This document shows positions 1-6,539 of a stretch of 11,285 nt of DNA, one piece after another. Positions within the stretch are counted from its first letter, which is position 1. Each line of letters starts with the position of its first letter. The notes under the pieces were generated by a model that saw only the letters and a list, made by a program, of their open reading frames with translations, was not told the origin of the DNA and made no database searches. The stretch is taken from assembly GCA_030647705.1 (NCBI GenBank), contig JAUSJJ010000112.1:1-11285 (forward strand), in the 5' to 3' direction. The translations under genes were made by a program, and so were the position numbers. The stretch is from Dehalococcoidia bacterium (GTDB lineage: Bacteria > Chloroflexota > Dehalococcoidia > JAUSJJ01).

Positions 1-599
1 TCGGCCTCAACACGCTCGAACTTGGTCGGATTGAGGATCACCTCATCCCGTCTGATAATAGCCAGGACGCTGATGCCATACTTCTCTTTCGCGCCCAACT
101 CCAACTCAGCAAAAGTGTGGTCCAGGAAGTGCTTCGGAGGCGTCATCTTGCATATTCCGTAGTGGGGAGTGAGGGGCAGGTAATCGATCACGCTGGGGGA
201 AGCCAGTCGGTGAGCCACCCGGCGGCCCGTTTCAACCTCAGGATAGACCACTTTGTCTGCCCCTATCTTCTCCAGGATGCTGCCGTGCAAGTCGTTGGTG
301 GCCTGGGCTACGATGTAGGGTAGCTCCAGGCGTTTCAACAAAGCCGTGGCCATGACGCTGGCCTCGACCTTCTCTCCGATAGCCACGATGGCCACATCGA
401 AATTGGTGATGCCCAGTTCCCTGAGCGTTTCCTCGTTAGTGCCATCGGCCTGAACGGCATGGGTGACGAATGGCGAGATATCCTGCACGTTCCTCTCATT
501 GGAGTCGATGCACATCACGTCGTGCCCCAGTTCGAATAGTGTCTTGGCTACGCTGGTGCCGAAGCGTCCCAACCCAATGATCACGATCTGTTTCTTCAT
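1..599 (-). CDS. ktrA: TrkA/KtrA-family K+ uptake regulatory (RCK) protein, C-terminus cut by window edge
   Basis: This is the cytoplasmic gating subunit of a Ktr/Trk potassium channel; family members form a ring under the membrane subunit and bind NAD(H)/ATP. I translated 199 codons from ATG at 597-599 with no stop before the left edge, so the last ~20 residues of a usual ~220 are missing. Residues 1-130 form the RCK_N Rossmann domain: GLGRFG at 9-14 is the GxGxxG nucleotide loop, and the acidic residue ending strand 2 is D32 (CID). GADKVVYPE at 113-121 is a typical RCK motif. Residues from ~137 start the RCK_C domain, the ligand-sensing part (c-di-AMP in several KtrA proteins). The gene begins 11 bases after the channel gene stop, with AAGGA overlapping that stop as ribosome site, so the two are an operon. 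KtrA versus TrkA is judged from size (one RCK module) and the KtrB-like partner. Confidence 0.93.
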   Translation of the reverse strand, partial: MKKQIVIIGLGRFGTSVAKTLFELGHDVMCIDSNERNVQDISPFVTHAVQADGTNEETLRELGITNFDVAIVAIGEKVEASVMATALLKRLELPYIVAQATNDLHGSILEKIGADKVVYPEVETGRRVAHRLASPSVIDYLPLTPHYGICKMTPPKHFLDHTFAELELGAKEKYGISVLAIIRRDEVILNPTKFERVEA

Positions 600-610
600 G
601 CGCTTCTTCC

Positions 611-2041
611 TTAACCTATTTGCACCGACTCCTGGGCGTACCTATATCTGGCAGGTTGACGCCTTGCCGCGAAGGCCAGGCCCAGCGACAACGGGCCCAC
701 GCGTCCAACGAACATGACGAACATGATCACCAGCTTGCCGATAGTCGACAGTTCCGGAGTAATGCCCGTACTGAGCCCCACCGTGCCGAACGCTGATACC
801 GTCTCAAAGACAAGCCTCAGAAAGGAAGCGCTCTCAGTCAGCGTAAGCACGAAGACCACCGCGAAAACAAGAGCGAAGGCCAGGAACACCACCGCAAGCG
901 CCTGGTGAACCAGTTGTTGCGGCACTTCCTTGCGGAACATTTCCGGGTACTGCCTGCCTTTGACCGCCGCCAGAATGACGGCCACCAGAACGCCAAAGGT
1001 GTTGACCTTGATGCCTCCGGCTGTCGAGCCCGACGCCCCGCCGATGAACATCAGGGCTATCACCAGAACCAGCGTGTAATCTGCGATCCTGCCGAGATCG
1101 AGGGTGGTAAAGCCGGCCGTCCTGGGGGTCACTGCCGTGAAGAAGGCATTCAGCACCTTGTAAGGGAAGGGGAGGGGGCCAAGCGATTGAAGGTTACCGT
1201 ATTCGGTCACCAGTATGGCGATGGTACCCAGACCCAGCAACAGCCCGGTCATGGCCAGGACTATCTTGCTGTTCACGCTCAATCTGCTGAACCTCCGGTT
1301 TCGGGCCACATCCACCATCACGACGAAGCTGAGCCCCCCCAGGATAATGAGGCCGGCGATGACCAGCAATATCCAGGGGTCCCGCTGAAAGTGGGCCAGG
1401 CTCCTGAAGTTCGGTCCAACGATGTCAAACCCGGCGTTGTTAAAAGCGGACACGGAGTGGAACACCGCCTGCCAAATGGTCGTCCATACCGACTGCAGGC
1501 GGTATATCTGAGCGAAACGCAGGAACAGCAGTATTGCGCCCACCGCTTCTATCGCTATGGTAATCAGAAAAATGGTGCGGATAAGCCTGACCAGGCCGCC
1601 CAGGGCGGGCACTCCCATGGTCTCCTTGATCCGCAGCCGCTCCTGGAGAGTAATCCTTCTGCCAATGACAAGGAGGATAAGGGTGGACATAGTCATATAG
1701 CCCAGGCCGCCGAGTTGAATCAGCACCAGGATGACAGCTTGTCCGAATCCGCTCCAGTATGTCCCTGTATCCAATACGACGAGGCCGGTGACGCAGATTG
1801 CGGAGGTAGCGGTAAAAAGGGCGTCTACCGGCGAGGTGAACCCACCGCCGGCGCTCGAGATGGGCAACGTCAACAGGACGGCGCCCACCGCGATGATGCC
1901 GGCGAATCCGTAGACCAGTATGGACCACGGGGATTGGGACGGCTTGGGGATGCGTCCGGGCAGCACCGAAATGCGTTGGGGAATGACCAACGCCCGCCGC
2001 AAGACTCTGTCGCCCGGTCTGGGTCGCCAGCCAGCTTGCAC
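611..2041 (-). CDS. ktrB: TrkH/KtrB-family potassium channel membrane subunit
   Basis: Integral membrane K+-translocating subunit, 476 aa, close to the usual KtrB length (~450). The four pore repeats are visible, each with its selectivity-filter glycine: CVTG (G86), NNAGFD (G204), RTAGF (G310) and GTVGLS (G422). GGASGSTAGGIK at 334-345 is the flexible intramembrane loop that gates the pore, and the conserved arginine after the last pore loop is in FVGRVGP (R447). Hydrophobic helices alternate with these loops from residue ~39. The first ~38 residues are basic and precede the first helix. The start is GTG at 2039-2041, chosen because AGGGG (2049-2053 on the plus strand) sits 7 bases upstream. 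It heads the operon with the TrkA/KtrA gene. K+ versus Na+ coupling cannot be read from the sequence. Confidence 0.95.
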   Translation of the reverse strand: MQAGWRPRPGDRVLRRALVIPQRISVLPGRIPKPSQSPWSILVYGFAGIIAVGAVLLTLPISSAGGGFTSPVDALFTATSAICVTGLVVLDTGTYWSGFGQAVILVLIQLGGLGYMTMSTLILLVIGRRITLQERLRIKETMGVPALGGLVRLIRTIFLITIAIEAVGAILLFLRFAQIYRLQSVWTTIWQAVFHSVSAFNNAGFDIVGPNFRSLAHFQRDPWILLVIAGLIILGGLSFVVMVDVARNRRFSRLSVNSKIVLAMTGLLLGLGTIAILVTEYGNLQSLGPLPFPYKVLNAFFTAVTPRTAGFTTLDLGRIADYTLVLVIALMFIGGASGSTAGGIKVNTFGVLVAVILAAVKGRQYPEMFRKEVPQQLVHQALAVVFLAFALVFAVVFVLTLTESASFLRLVFETVSAFGTVGLSTGITPELSTIGKLVIMFVMFVGRVGPLSLGLAFAARRQPARYRYAQESVQIG

Positions 2042-2158
2042 CGGTTATCCCCTACATCCTTGCCTGCTTGTTCTGCTCAATCCGTTCATACGATGAGAAG
2101 ACACCTATCTCGATGAAGGAATCTACACGCTGTTCAGTTTCCTTGCTGCAAGGCTCGC

Positions 2159-2187
2159 ATTCTACTCCTGTCTCCCGGTGTTGTCAA
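2159..2187 (-). promoter_or_regulatory. Sigma-70-type promoter for the ktrBA operon
   Basis: Reading the minus strand, TTGACA (2187-2182) is followed by exactly 17 bases and TAGAAT (2164-2159). The -35 box is perfect and the -10 box differs from TATAAT at one position. Transcription should start near 2152, leaving a leader of ~110 bases before the GTG start of the channel gene. The first bases of that leader form a small palindrome, CCTTGCAGCAAGG (plus-strand 2141-2153), which could fold as a 5-bp stem at the 5' end of the mRNA. I see no recognisable c-di-AMP riboswitch in the leader. Confidence 0.75.
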
Positions 2188-2218
2188 CACGCACGCGGAC
2201 GAGTGCACAATGTTGACA
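2178..2218. promoter_or_regulatory. Symmetric repeats between the divergent promoters (possible operator)
   Basis: GTGTTGTCAACAC at 2178-2190 is a perfect palindrome (6-base arms around one T). The 8-base arm TGTCAACA (2182-2189) is repeated in inverted orientation as TGTTGACA at 2211-2218. The two copies contain the -35 boxes of the two outward-facing promoters. The symmetry is partly forced by having two TTGACA boxes in opposite orientation, but the 13-bp palindrome goes beyond the box and could be a repressor site shared by both transcripts. No regulator gene is in view. Confidence 0.35.
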
Positions 2219-2241
2219 GCCCCCAGCAGGCAATGTATCAT
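2213..2241 (+). promoter_or_regulatory. Sigma-70-type promoter for the activase-like gene and birA
   Basis: TTGACA (2213-2218), a 17-base spacer and TATCAT (2236-2241): a perfect -35 box and a 5-of-6 -10 box. Transcription should begin near 2248, 16 bases before the ATG at 2264. This placement rules out the longer reading frame opening at 2210, which lies upstream of the promoter, and it fixes the start of the next gene. Confidence 0.8.
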
Positions 2242-2263
2242 CACCCTTGAGGCGAGAAGACAT

Positions 2264-3352
2264 ATGGTTGTGACGTTTCCCCATTGTGGTTCGGGCTGGG
2301 TGCCCCTGAAGACCCTGTTCGACAAGCACGGCATCAAGTGCGTGGTCCCGCCGAAATCGAGCAAGCGGACCATGACACTCGGCGCAAGATACTCACCGGA
2401 GTGGGTCTGCTTCCCCTATAAGATACTCCTGGGCAACATGATCGAGGGCCTGGACATGGGCGCCGACACAGTGCTCAATGTGGGAGGGGCCGGGCTGTGC
2501 CGTCTGGGGTATTACTCCAAGCTACAGGAGCAGACCCTTCGCGACATGGGATACAAGTTCGATATGGTCATCTTCGACTGGCAAGAGGCAGGGATAGTCG
2601 CCATGGCCAAATTCATCCGCAAACTGCTGGGCAACAGTTGGGGCGAGGTTATCTCGGACATCAGGTTCGGACTGTTGGGCCAATTGAAGCTCATGGACGA
2701 AATCGAGCATCGCGTGCAGTGGATTCGTCCGCGGGAGATCGACAAAGGGGCCGCCAACCGTATCTGGCGCGGCGCCGGCGATCGCGTGGCGGCGGTTCAG
2801 ACCAGGGAGCAGTTGAAAAGCCTCAGAAGGCAAATCACGAGCGAGCTGGATGCCATAGCTCTCGATCCCAAAGCTGACCCGCCGAAGGTAGCGTTGCTCG
2901 GCGAGTTCTTCATGGCGCTCGACGGGTTCTGCAACATGGACATCGAGGAGGAGATGGGAAAGCGAGGGGTGGAGGTGGTCAGGACTGCCTGGCTGACCGA
3001 CTGGGCCAAGGCATGGCTGCTCCTCGATATGCTGGGTCTTGGCCACGGGCGCAAGGTGAAAGCGGCGGCAAGGCCATACCTCAGCCGAGATGTTTCGGGG
3101 GACGGCGTGAACTATTTGGGAGAGACCATTCTCCTCAAGCACGAGGGTTTTGCCGGCGTGGTACACGTGATGCCGTTCACCTGCATGCCTGAGGTGATCG
3201 CGCAAAACATTCTGCCCAAGGTGATTGAACAGCACAACATACCGGTCTTGAACGTGGTCCTGGACGAACAAATGGGGAAGGCTGGATTGGTGACCAGAGT
3301 TGAAGCGTTCGTCGACCTCATACAGCGCCGGCAGTGCCGGGCCGCGTCCTAG
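2264..3352 (+). CDS. Acyl-CoA dehydratase activase-related protein (DUF2229 / HgdB-BcrC-like)
   Basis: Protein of 362 aa from ATG 2264. Sequence features match the family annotated as activase-related or DUF2229, related to the Fe-S subunits of 2-hydroxyacyl-CoA dehydratases and benzoyl-CoA reductase: SPEWVCFPYKILLGN (C49), GGAGLCRLGYY (C79), PFTCMPE (C307) and the C-terminal TRVEAFVDLI. In the dehydratases three cysteines per subunit hold a [4Fe-4S] cluster; C49, C79 and C307 are candidates here by inference. Other cysteines are C8, C26, C223 and C358. The ATP-binding BadF/HgdC activase domain is absent, and no dehydratase genes are nearby, so the substrate is unknown. ATG 2264 is favoured because a strong promoter ends just upstream and GAGG (2249-2252) could serve as ribosome site, though its 11-base spacing is long. 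Its 3' end overlaps birA by 19 bases. Confidence 0.75.
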   Translation: MVVTFPHCGSGWVPLKTLFDKHGIKCVVPPKSSKRTMTLGARYSPEWVCFPYKILLGNMIEGLDMGADTVLNVGGAGLCRLGYYSKLQEQTLRDMGYKFDMVIFDWQEAGIVAMAKFIRKLLGNSWGEVISDIRFGLLGQLKLMDEIEHRVQWIRPREIDKGAANRIWRGAGDRVAAVQTREQLKSLRRQITSELDAIALDPKADPPKVALLGEFFMALDGFCNMDIEEEMGKRGVEVVRTAWLTDWAKAWLLLDMLGLGHGRKVKAAARPYLSRDVSGDGVNYLGETILLKHEGFAGVVHVMPFTCMPEVIAQNILPKVIEQHNIPVLNVVLDEQMGKAGLVTRVEAFVDLIQRRQCRAAS

Positions 3353-4134
3353 ATAGCGTGGCAGAGCAACCGGATCGCCGCCTCATCGAAGGGCTGAACA
3401 CACGTTTCATCGGCCACAACATCTTCCACTATCCCACCATCCCTTCCACTCAGGACGTGGCCATGCAGGCCGCGCGGGCCGGCGCCTTCGAAGGCGCCGT
3501 AGTCACGGCTGACGAGCAGACTTCAGGGCGCGGACGGCTGCAGCGAAGCTGGCTCTCCCCGAAAGACGGCAGCCTGTCGGTCTCGGTGATACTGCGCCCA
3601 TCCGCACGGGAGCTGGCCCGGCTCTTCATGGTCGCAGCACTAGCGGCAGCCCGAAGCATCGAGAAGGCAACCGGCCTCCAGACCGAGCTCAAATGGCCGA
3701 ACGACGTGCTGATCGACAAAAGGAAGGTCTGCGGCATCCTGATCGAGAACGAGCTGCGAGGCAGCGCCGTGAGCTGGGCAGTGGTGGGCATAGGCATCAA
3801 CATAAACCTCGATACATCGGAGCACCCGGAAATCGCCGGCATGGCAACGAGTCTATCCGCGGAGACGGGACGCCGCGTGTCGCGGTCCGAAATGCTGAAA
3901 TGCCTTCTCGAAGAGCTTGAAGCCGTCTACCTGGCGTCGCGTGGCGGAGCGCCTGTTCACCAGGAATGGCGAGCGCGCCTGGTCACACTGGGTACCAGGG
4001 TACGGGCGAACACAGGCGACAGCATCGAAACCGGTTGCGCGGAATCCGTCGATGAAGATGGCGCCCTGCTCTTACGCCGCGACGATGGCAGCCTGGTCAG
4101 AATCGTCGCCGGCGATGTCACCCTGCGAGCGTAG
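3334..4134 (+). CDS. birA: Biotin--[acetyl-CoA-carboxylase] ligase, single-function BirA
   Basis: Makes biotinyl-AMP and transfers biotin to the carrier lysine of carboxylases. Motifs in the 266-aa reading: GRGRLQRSW (65-73) is the biotinyl-AMP binding loop, KWPNDVL (120-126) and KVCGILIE (131-138) follow, with VGIGININL (151-159) in the core. The last ~45 residues form the SH3-like C-terminal domain. The DNA-binding helix-turn-helix of E. coli BirA is absent: the catalytic domain begins within ~25 residues, so this is a group I enzyme that cannot repress biotin genes in the E. coli way. Two GTG codons could start it: 3334, overlapping the upstream gene by 19 bases, or 3358, five bases after its stop. 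Neither has a clear ribosome site, so translation is probably coupled to the upstream gene. No biotin operator or carboxylase gene is visible. Confidence 0.93.
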   Translation: MPGRVLDSVAEQPDRRLIEGLNTRFIGHNIFHYPTIPSTQDVAMQAARAGAFEGAVVTADEQTSGRGRLQRSWLSPKDGSLSVSVILRPSARELARLFMVAALAAARSIEKATGLQTELKWPNDVLIDKRKVCGILIENELRGSAVSWAVVGIGININLDTSEHPEIAGMATSLSAETGRRVSRSEMLKCLLEELEAVYLASRGGAPVHQEWRARLVTLGTRVRANTGDSIETGCAESVDEDGALLLRRDDGSLVRIVAGDVTLRA

Positions 4135-4177
4135 GCAAACTGCCGCTGGGAAGTCACTTCCCAGCGGCAGTTTGCCT
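4133..4177. terminator. Perfect 21-bp hairpin between convergent birA and slipin genes
   Basis: Left arm 4133-4153 and right arm 4157-4177 are exact reverse complements around the loop TCA. The left arm begins at the A of the birA stop codon; the right arm ends 19 bases from the slipin stop. It lies where two transcripts converge and could end both. Neither side has a T run, so it is not a canonical intrinsic terminator; it may work as a bidirectional stem, a Rho-assisted stop or an mRNA 3'-end stabiliser. Confidence 0.65.
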
Positions 4178-4196
4178 GATTATGCGGGCTCTTCGC

Positions 4197-4982
4197 TTAT
4201 TTCGTCGCGGGAGGAGGAGGCGGAGGTACAGGCATTCTTCCCTGCAGCAGCGCGGAGATGAGATCGATGGGGATGGGGAAGATAATGATGCTGCTCTTCT
4301 CGGTTGCGATTTCAGTAAGGGTCTGCAAATAACGAAGCTGCAGCGCCTGTGGCTCGGTCGAAATCGTGTGCGCCGCATCCGCCAGGCGCTGAGAAGCCTG
4401 GTACTCGCCCTCGGCATGGATGATCTTGGCCCGCTTTTCGCGCTCGGCTTCAGCTTGGGCCGCCATGGAACGCTTCATCGTCTCGGGAAGCTCGACGTCC
4501 TTGATCTCCACCACGCTCACCTTTATGCCCCAGGGGCTGGTCTGCTCGTCAATGATCTCCTGGAGCCTGATGTTCAGCTTATCCCGGTGTGCCAGCAGCT
4601 CATCCATGTCCGACTGGCCGATTACACTCCTGAGAGTAGTCTGCGAAATCTGCAGGGTCGCCCGGATGTGGTCCTGCACCTTGATCACGGCGTTTTCCGG
4701 GTTCACCACTCGCGAGAACACCACGGCATTGACAGTGACCGTAACGTTGTCCTTGGTGATGCACTCCTGAGACGGGACCTCCAGAGTAATGACGCGCAGG
4801 TCCATCCGCCGTATGGTCTCTACGTAAGGTATCAGCCAGATAATCCCCGGACCTCTAATGCCCACGAATCTGCCCAGCCGCAGCATCACGCCGCGTTCCC
4901 ATTCCGGCACCACCTTGACGCCGGCCGGCACAAATATGATCATGAGAAGGACGATGATTCCAACAGCGATAAGCCACTCCAT
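4197..4982 (-). CDS. Slipin / stomatin-like protein (SPFH/band 7 family)
   Basis: Membrane-anchored scaffold protein of 261 aa. Residues 2-19 form one hydrophobic N-terminal helix. The SPFH/band 7 domain follows (about 23-190), with the family segments RLGRFVGIRGPGI (35-47), LEVPSQECITKDNVTV (67-82) and the helical AAQAEAEREKRAKIIHAEGE (174-193). The segment SSIIIFPIPIDL (230-241) is the hydrophobic C-terminal stretch; in the archaeal pair PH1510/PH1511 the NfeD protease cuts the stomatin in this region. The C-terminus ends with six consecutive prolines (253-258), which would need EF-P for efficient translation. The start is ATG 4980-4982, with a strong AAGGAGG 8 bases upstream inside the end of the nfeD gene. 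The gene lies one base downstream of nfeD, the classical NfeD-slipin operon order, so the two proteins very likely work as a pair. Confidence 0.95.
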   Translation of the reverse strand: MEWLIAVGIIVLLMIIFVPAGVKVVPEWERGVMLRLGRFVGIRGPGIIWLIPYVETIRRMDLRVITLEVPSQECITKDNVTVTVNAVVFSRVVNPENAVIKVQDHIRATLQISQTTLRSVIGQSDMDELLAHRDKLNIRLQEIIDEQTSPWGIKVSVVEIKDVELPETMKRSMAAQAEAEREKRAKIIHAEGEYQASQRLADAAHTISTEPQALQLRYLQTLTEIATEKSSIIIFPIPIDLISALLQGRMPVPPPPPPATK

Positions 4983-4983
4983 G

Positions 4984-6309
4984 CTACTTGCCTCCTTCTT
5001 TTCTGGATACGTATACTTTCAAACCCTCGACCCTGGTGATTATCACCTCCTCCCCCACCCCGACCTTCCCATCCTCGACTTCCGCGTTCCAGATTTCGCC
5101 CTCGACGAAAACCTTCCCCCTGGGATCAAGGGCAGTACGCGCGATCGCCGGCCTGCCCACCAGATCTTCCTGACCGCTCACCGGACGGCGACGCTGGCCC
5201 GCGACGATGGCTCCTACGACCAGCACGAAGAACGCCGCGATGAGGATAACTGTACCCGCGATCAGCCATCGGTTTATCTGGAAATAGGGCGCCGAACTGC
5301 TGATAAGGATCAATGAACCTACAACCAACGATGCCACCCCCCCTATCGATAAGAGTCCGTAGCTGGTGATCCAGATCTCCAGGAAGAACAGCAGAAAGGC
5401 CAACGCGATCAGAGCTACTCCAGCGTAGTTCACCGGCAGCATGCCGAGGGAGAACAGCGCCAGTACCAGGCTGATGCCGCCGATGACCCCGGGCAATATG
5501 GAACCAGGATTAGCCATCTCGAAGAAAATGCCCAGCATGGCCAGGCCGAGCAGTATGTAGGCGATGTTTGGATCGCTGATAGTCAGCAAGAAGCGCTCGA
5601 TCCAGTTCATGCCGTTGTCGTAGACCGGCAGACCCTGGGTGCGCAGGATGACGCTGCCCGAAAGCAGACCCACCTGCCGGCCGTCGAGTTGAAACAAGAG
5701 AGCGTTCAGGTCGGGGGCCACGACTTCGATCACTCCCTGTGCCCGGGCCTCCTGTTCGGTGGAGGATATACTATCCCGCACGGCCCTCTCCGCCCAGTCT
5801 ACGTTGCGGCCCTGGGCCTGTGCCAGGCTCTTGATGTAGGCTACGGAATCATTGAGTATCTTGTCCGCTTCCGGACCCGTTATCTCTCCACCACCGATAG
5901 CCACTGGGTGTGCTGCGCCAATGGCTGTGTTGGGGGCCATGGCCGCTACATGTGATGCCATCGCGATGAACGCTCCGGCTGAAGCAGCCCGCGCTCCGGG
6001 AGGGTAGACGTAGACGACCACAGGGACCTTGGAACCGAGTATTCTCTGGATGATGTCCCTCATCGACGAGTCCAGGCCGCCCGGAGTATCGAGTTGTATG
6101 ACACAGACCGCCGCCCCTCGCGACTCCGCCTCACCGATGCCTCGCTTTATGTAGTTTGCGACCACAGGGTTGATGGGGCCCTTCACGGTGAGCACTTCCA
6201 CGCCGGGCTGCTTGGCCATGGCGACGCCCGCAGCCAGCGCGGATAGCAGCCACACTACCCCAAGCAGAATACTAACGATCCTGAGTGATCTCTTGTCGCT
6301 TTTCAACAT
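4984..6309 (-). CDS. nfeD: NfeD long-form membrane serine protease (ClpP-class)
   Basis: 441 aa. Residues 1-32 look like a signal peptide or anchor (KR-rich start, hydrophobic 11-29, AMA before KQPG). Residues ~36-220 form a ClpP/SppA-like serine protease domain with a Ser-Lys dyad: S110 in ARAASAGAF and K150 in ADKILND. Their 40-residue separation matches S97/K138 of the archaeal protease PH1510 well. LDTPGGLDSSM (73-83) is the oxyanion-loop region. About five membrane helices follow (near 249-266, 274-291, 295-314, 318-336, 347-371). Residues ~380-441 form the NfeD OB-fold domain (DLVGRPAIARTALDPRGKVFVEGEIWNA region). The start ATG 6307-6309 has no ribosome site; a -10 box lies immediately upstream, which points to leaderless translation. 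It is the first gene of the nfeD-slipin operon. Family role: membrane protein quality control together with stomatin. Confidence 0.95.
   Translation of the reverse strand: MLKSDKRSLRIVSILLGVVWLLSALAAGVAMAKQPGVEVLTVKGPINPVVANYIKRGIGEAESRGAAVCVIQLDTPGGLDSSMRDIIQRILGSKVPVVVYVYPPGARAASAGAFIAMASHVAAMAPNTAIGAAHPVAIGGGEITGPEADKILNDSVAYIKSLAQAQGRNVDWAERAVRDSISSTEQEARAQGVIEVVAPDLNALLFQLDGRQVGLLSGSVILRTQGLPVYDNGMNWIERFLLTISDPNIAYILLGLAMLGIFFEMANPGSILPGVIGGISLVLALFSLGMLPVNYAGVALIALAFLLFFLEIWITSYGLLSIGGVASLVVGSLILISSSAPYFQINRWLIAGTVILIAAFFVLVVGAIVAGQRRRPVSGQEDLVGRPAIARTALDPRGKVFVEGEIWNAEVEDGKVGVGEEVIITRVEGLKVYVSRKEGGK
4991..4997 (-). promoter_or_regulatory. Ribosome binding site for slipin embedded in the nfeD coding end
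   Basis: AAGGAGG lies 8 bases before the slipin ATG and is read in nfeD as the codons for its last residues (KEGGK). The nfeD stop TAG and the slipin ATG are one base apart, so terminating ribosomes are placed to reinitiate, which would fix the ratio of the two proteins. Confidence 0.8.
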
Positions 6310-6315
6310 GACGCT

Positions 6316-6344
6316 ATTATAACGAATTGTCGTTCTCCTGGGAA
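6316..6344 (-). promoter_or_regulatory. Promoter giving a leaderless nfeD transcript
   Basis: On the minus strand TATAAT occupies 6321-6316, with a 4-of-6 -35 box TTCCCA at 6344-6339 and a 17-base spacer. Seven bases downstream of the end of the -10 box is position 6309, which is the A of the nfeD ATG. There is no Shine-Dalgarno sequence in the gap (GCGTC), so the mRNA probably begins at or within a base or two of the start codon. Confidence 0.65.
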
Positions 6345-6415
6345 CTGGCCCTATTTGTGGCGCCGTTGATAGCTGTTGTGGTTGTGACGGCGTCAGAATG
6401 CCCCAGGCTTAAGCC

Positions 6416-6507
6416 ACTTTGTCATTCTGAGGAGCGGAGTGACGAAGAATCTCGTCCGGGGCGCACCTGGGCTACGAGATTCTTCACTAAGTTCAGAATG
6501 ACAAAGT
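6416..6507. repeat. 92-bp palindromic interspersed repeat (REP/MITE-like)
   Basis: The outer arms are perfect 15-base inverted repeats: ACTTTGTCATTCTGA (6416-6430) and TCAGAATGACAAAGT (6493-6507). Inside them, GAAGAATCTCGT (6444-6455) pairs with ACGAGATTCTTC (6474-6485) around an 18-base GC-rich loop. The segment GAGGAGCGGAGTGACGAAG between the left arms has no full partner on the right. From memory, elements of this 'GTCATTCTGAGGAGCG...GAAGAATCT' type occur in many copies in several bacterial genomes, including Chloroflexota. There is only one copy in this window. It lies in the 230-base gap between the DNA glycosylase gene and nfeD, is not coding, and could also act as a 3' stem for the upstream operon, which shows no other terminator. 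Confidence 0.8.
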
Positions 6508-6539
6508 ACGGACAGCGGCATCAGAGGTCTTGTGCGGCC

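Noticed and set aside
905-2116. Open frame of 403 codons on the plus strand
   Set aside because: It lies antisense to the channel gene, is rich in H, Q, D and G with no family motif, and reads like the complement of a GC-rich membrane protein gene.
2042-2152. c-di-AMP riboswitch in the ktrBA leader
   Set aside because: The ~110-base leader is short for the ydaO class and I could not find its conserved core or a terminator/antiterminator stem.
2210-2263. Upstream start for the activase-like protein
   Set aside because: The extra 18 codons overlap the -35 and -10 boxes, so they would not be in the mRNA.
2522-3271. Open frame of 249 codons on the minus strand
   Set aside because: Fully antisense to the activase-like gene, with low-complexity His-rich translation and no ribosome site or motif.
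4182-5039. Open frame of 285 codons on the plus strand
   Set aside because: Antisense to slipin, whose family match is unambiguous; the translation looks random.
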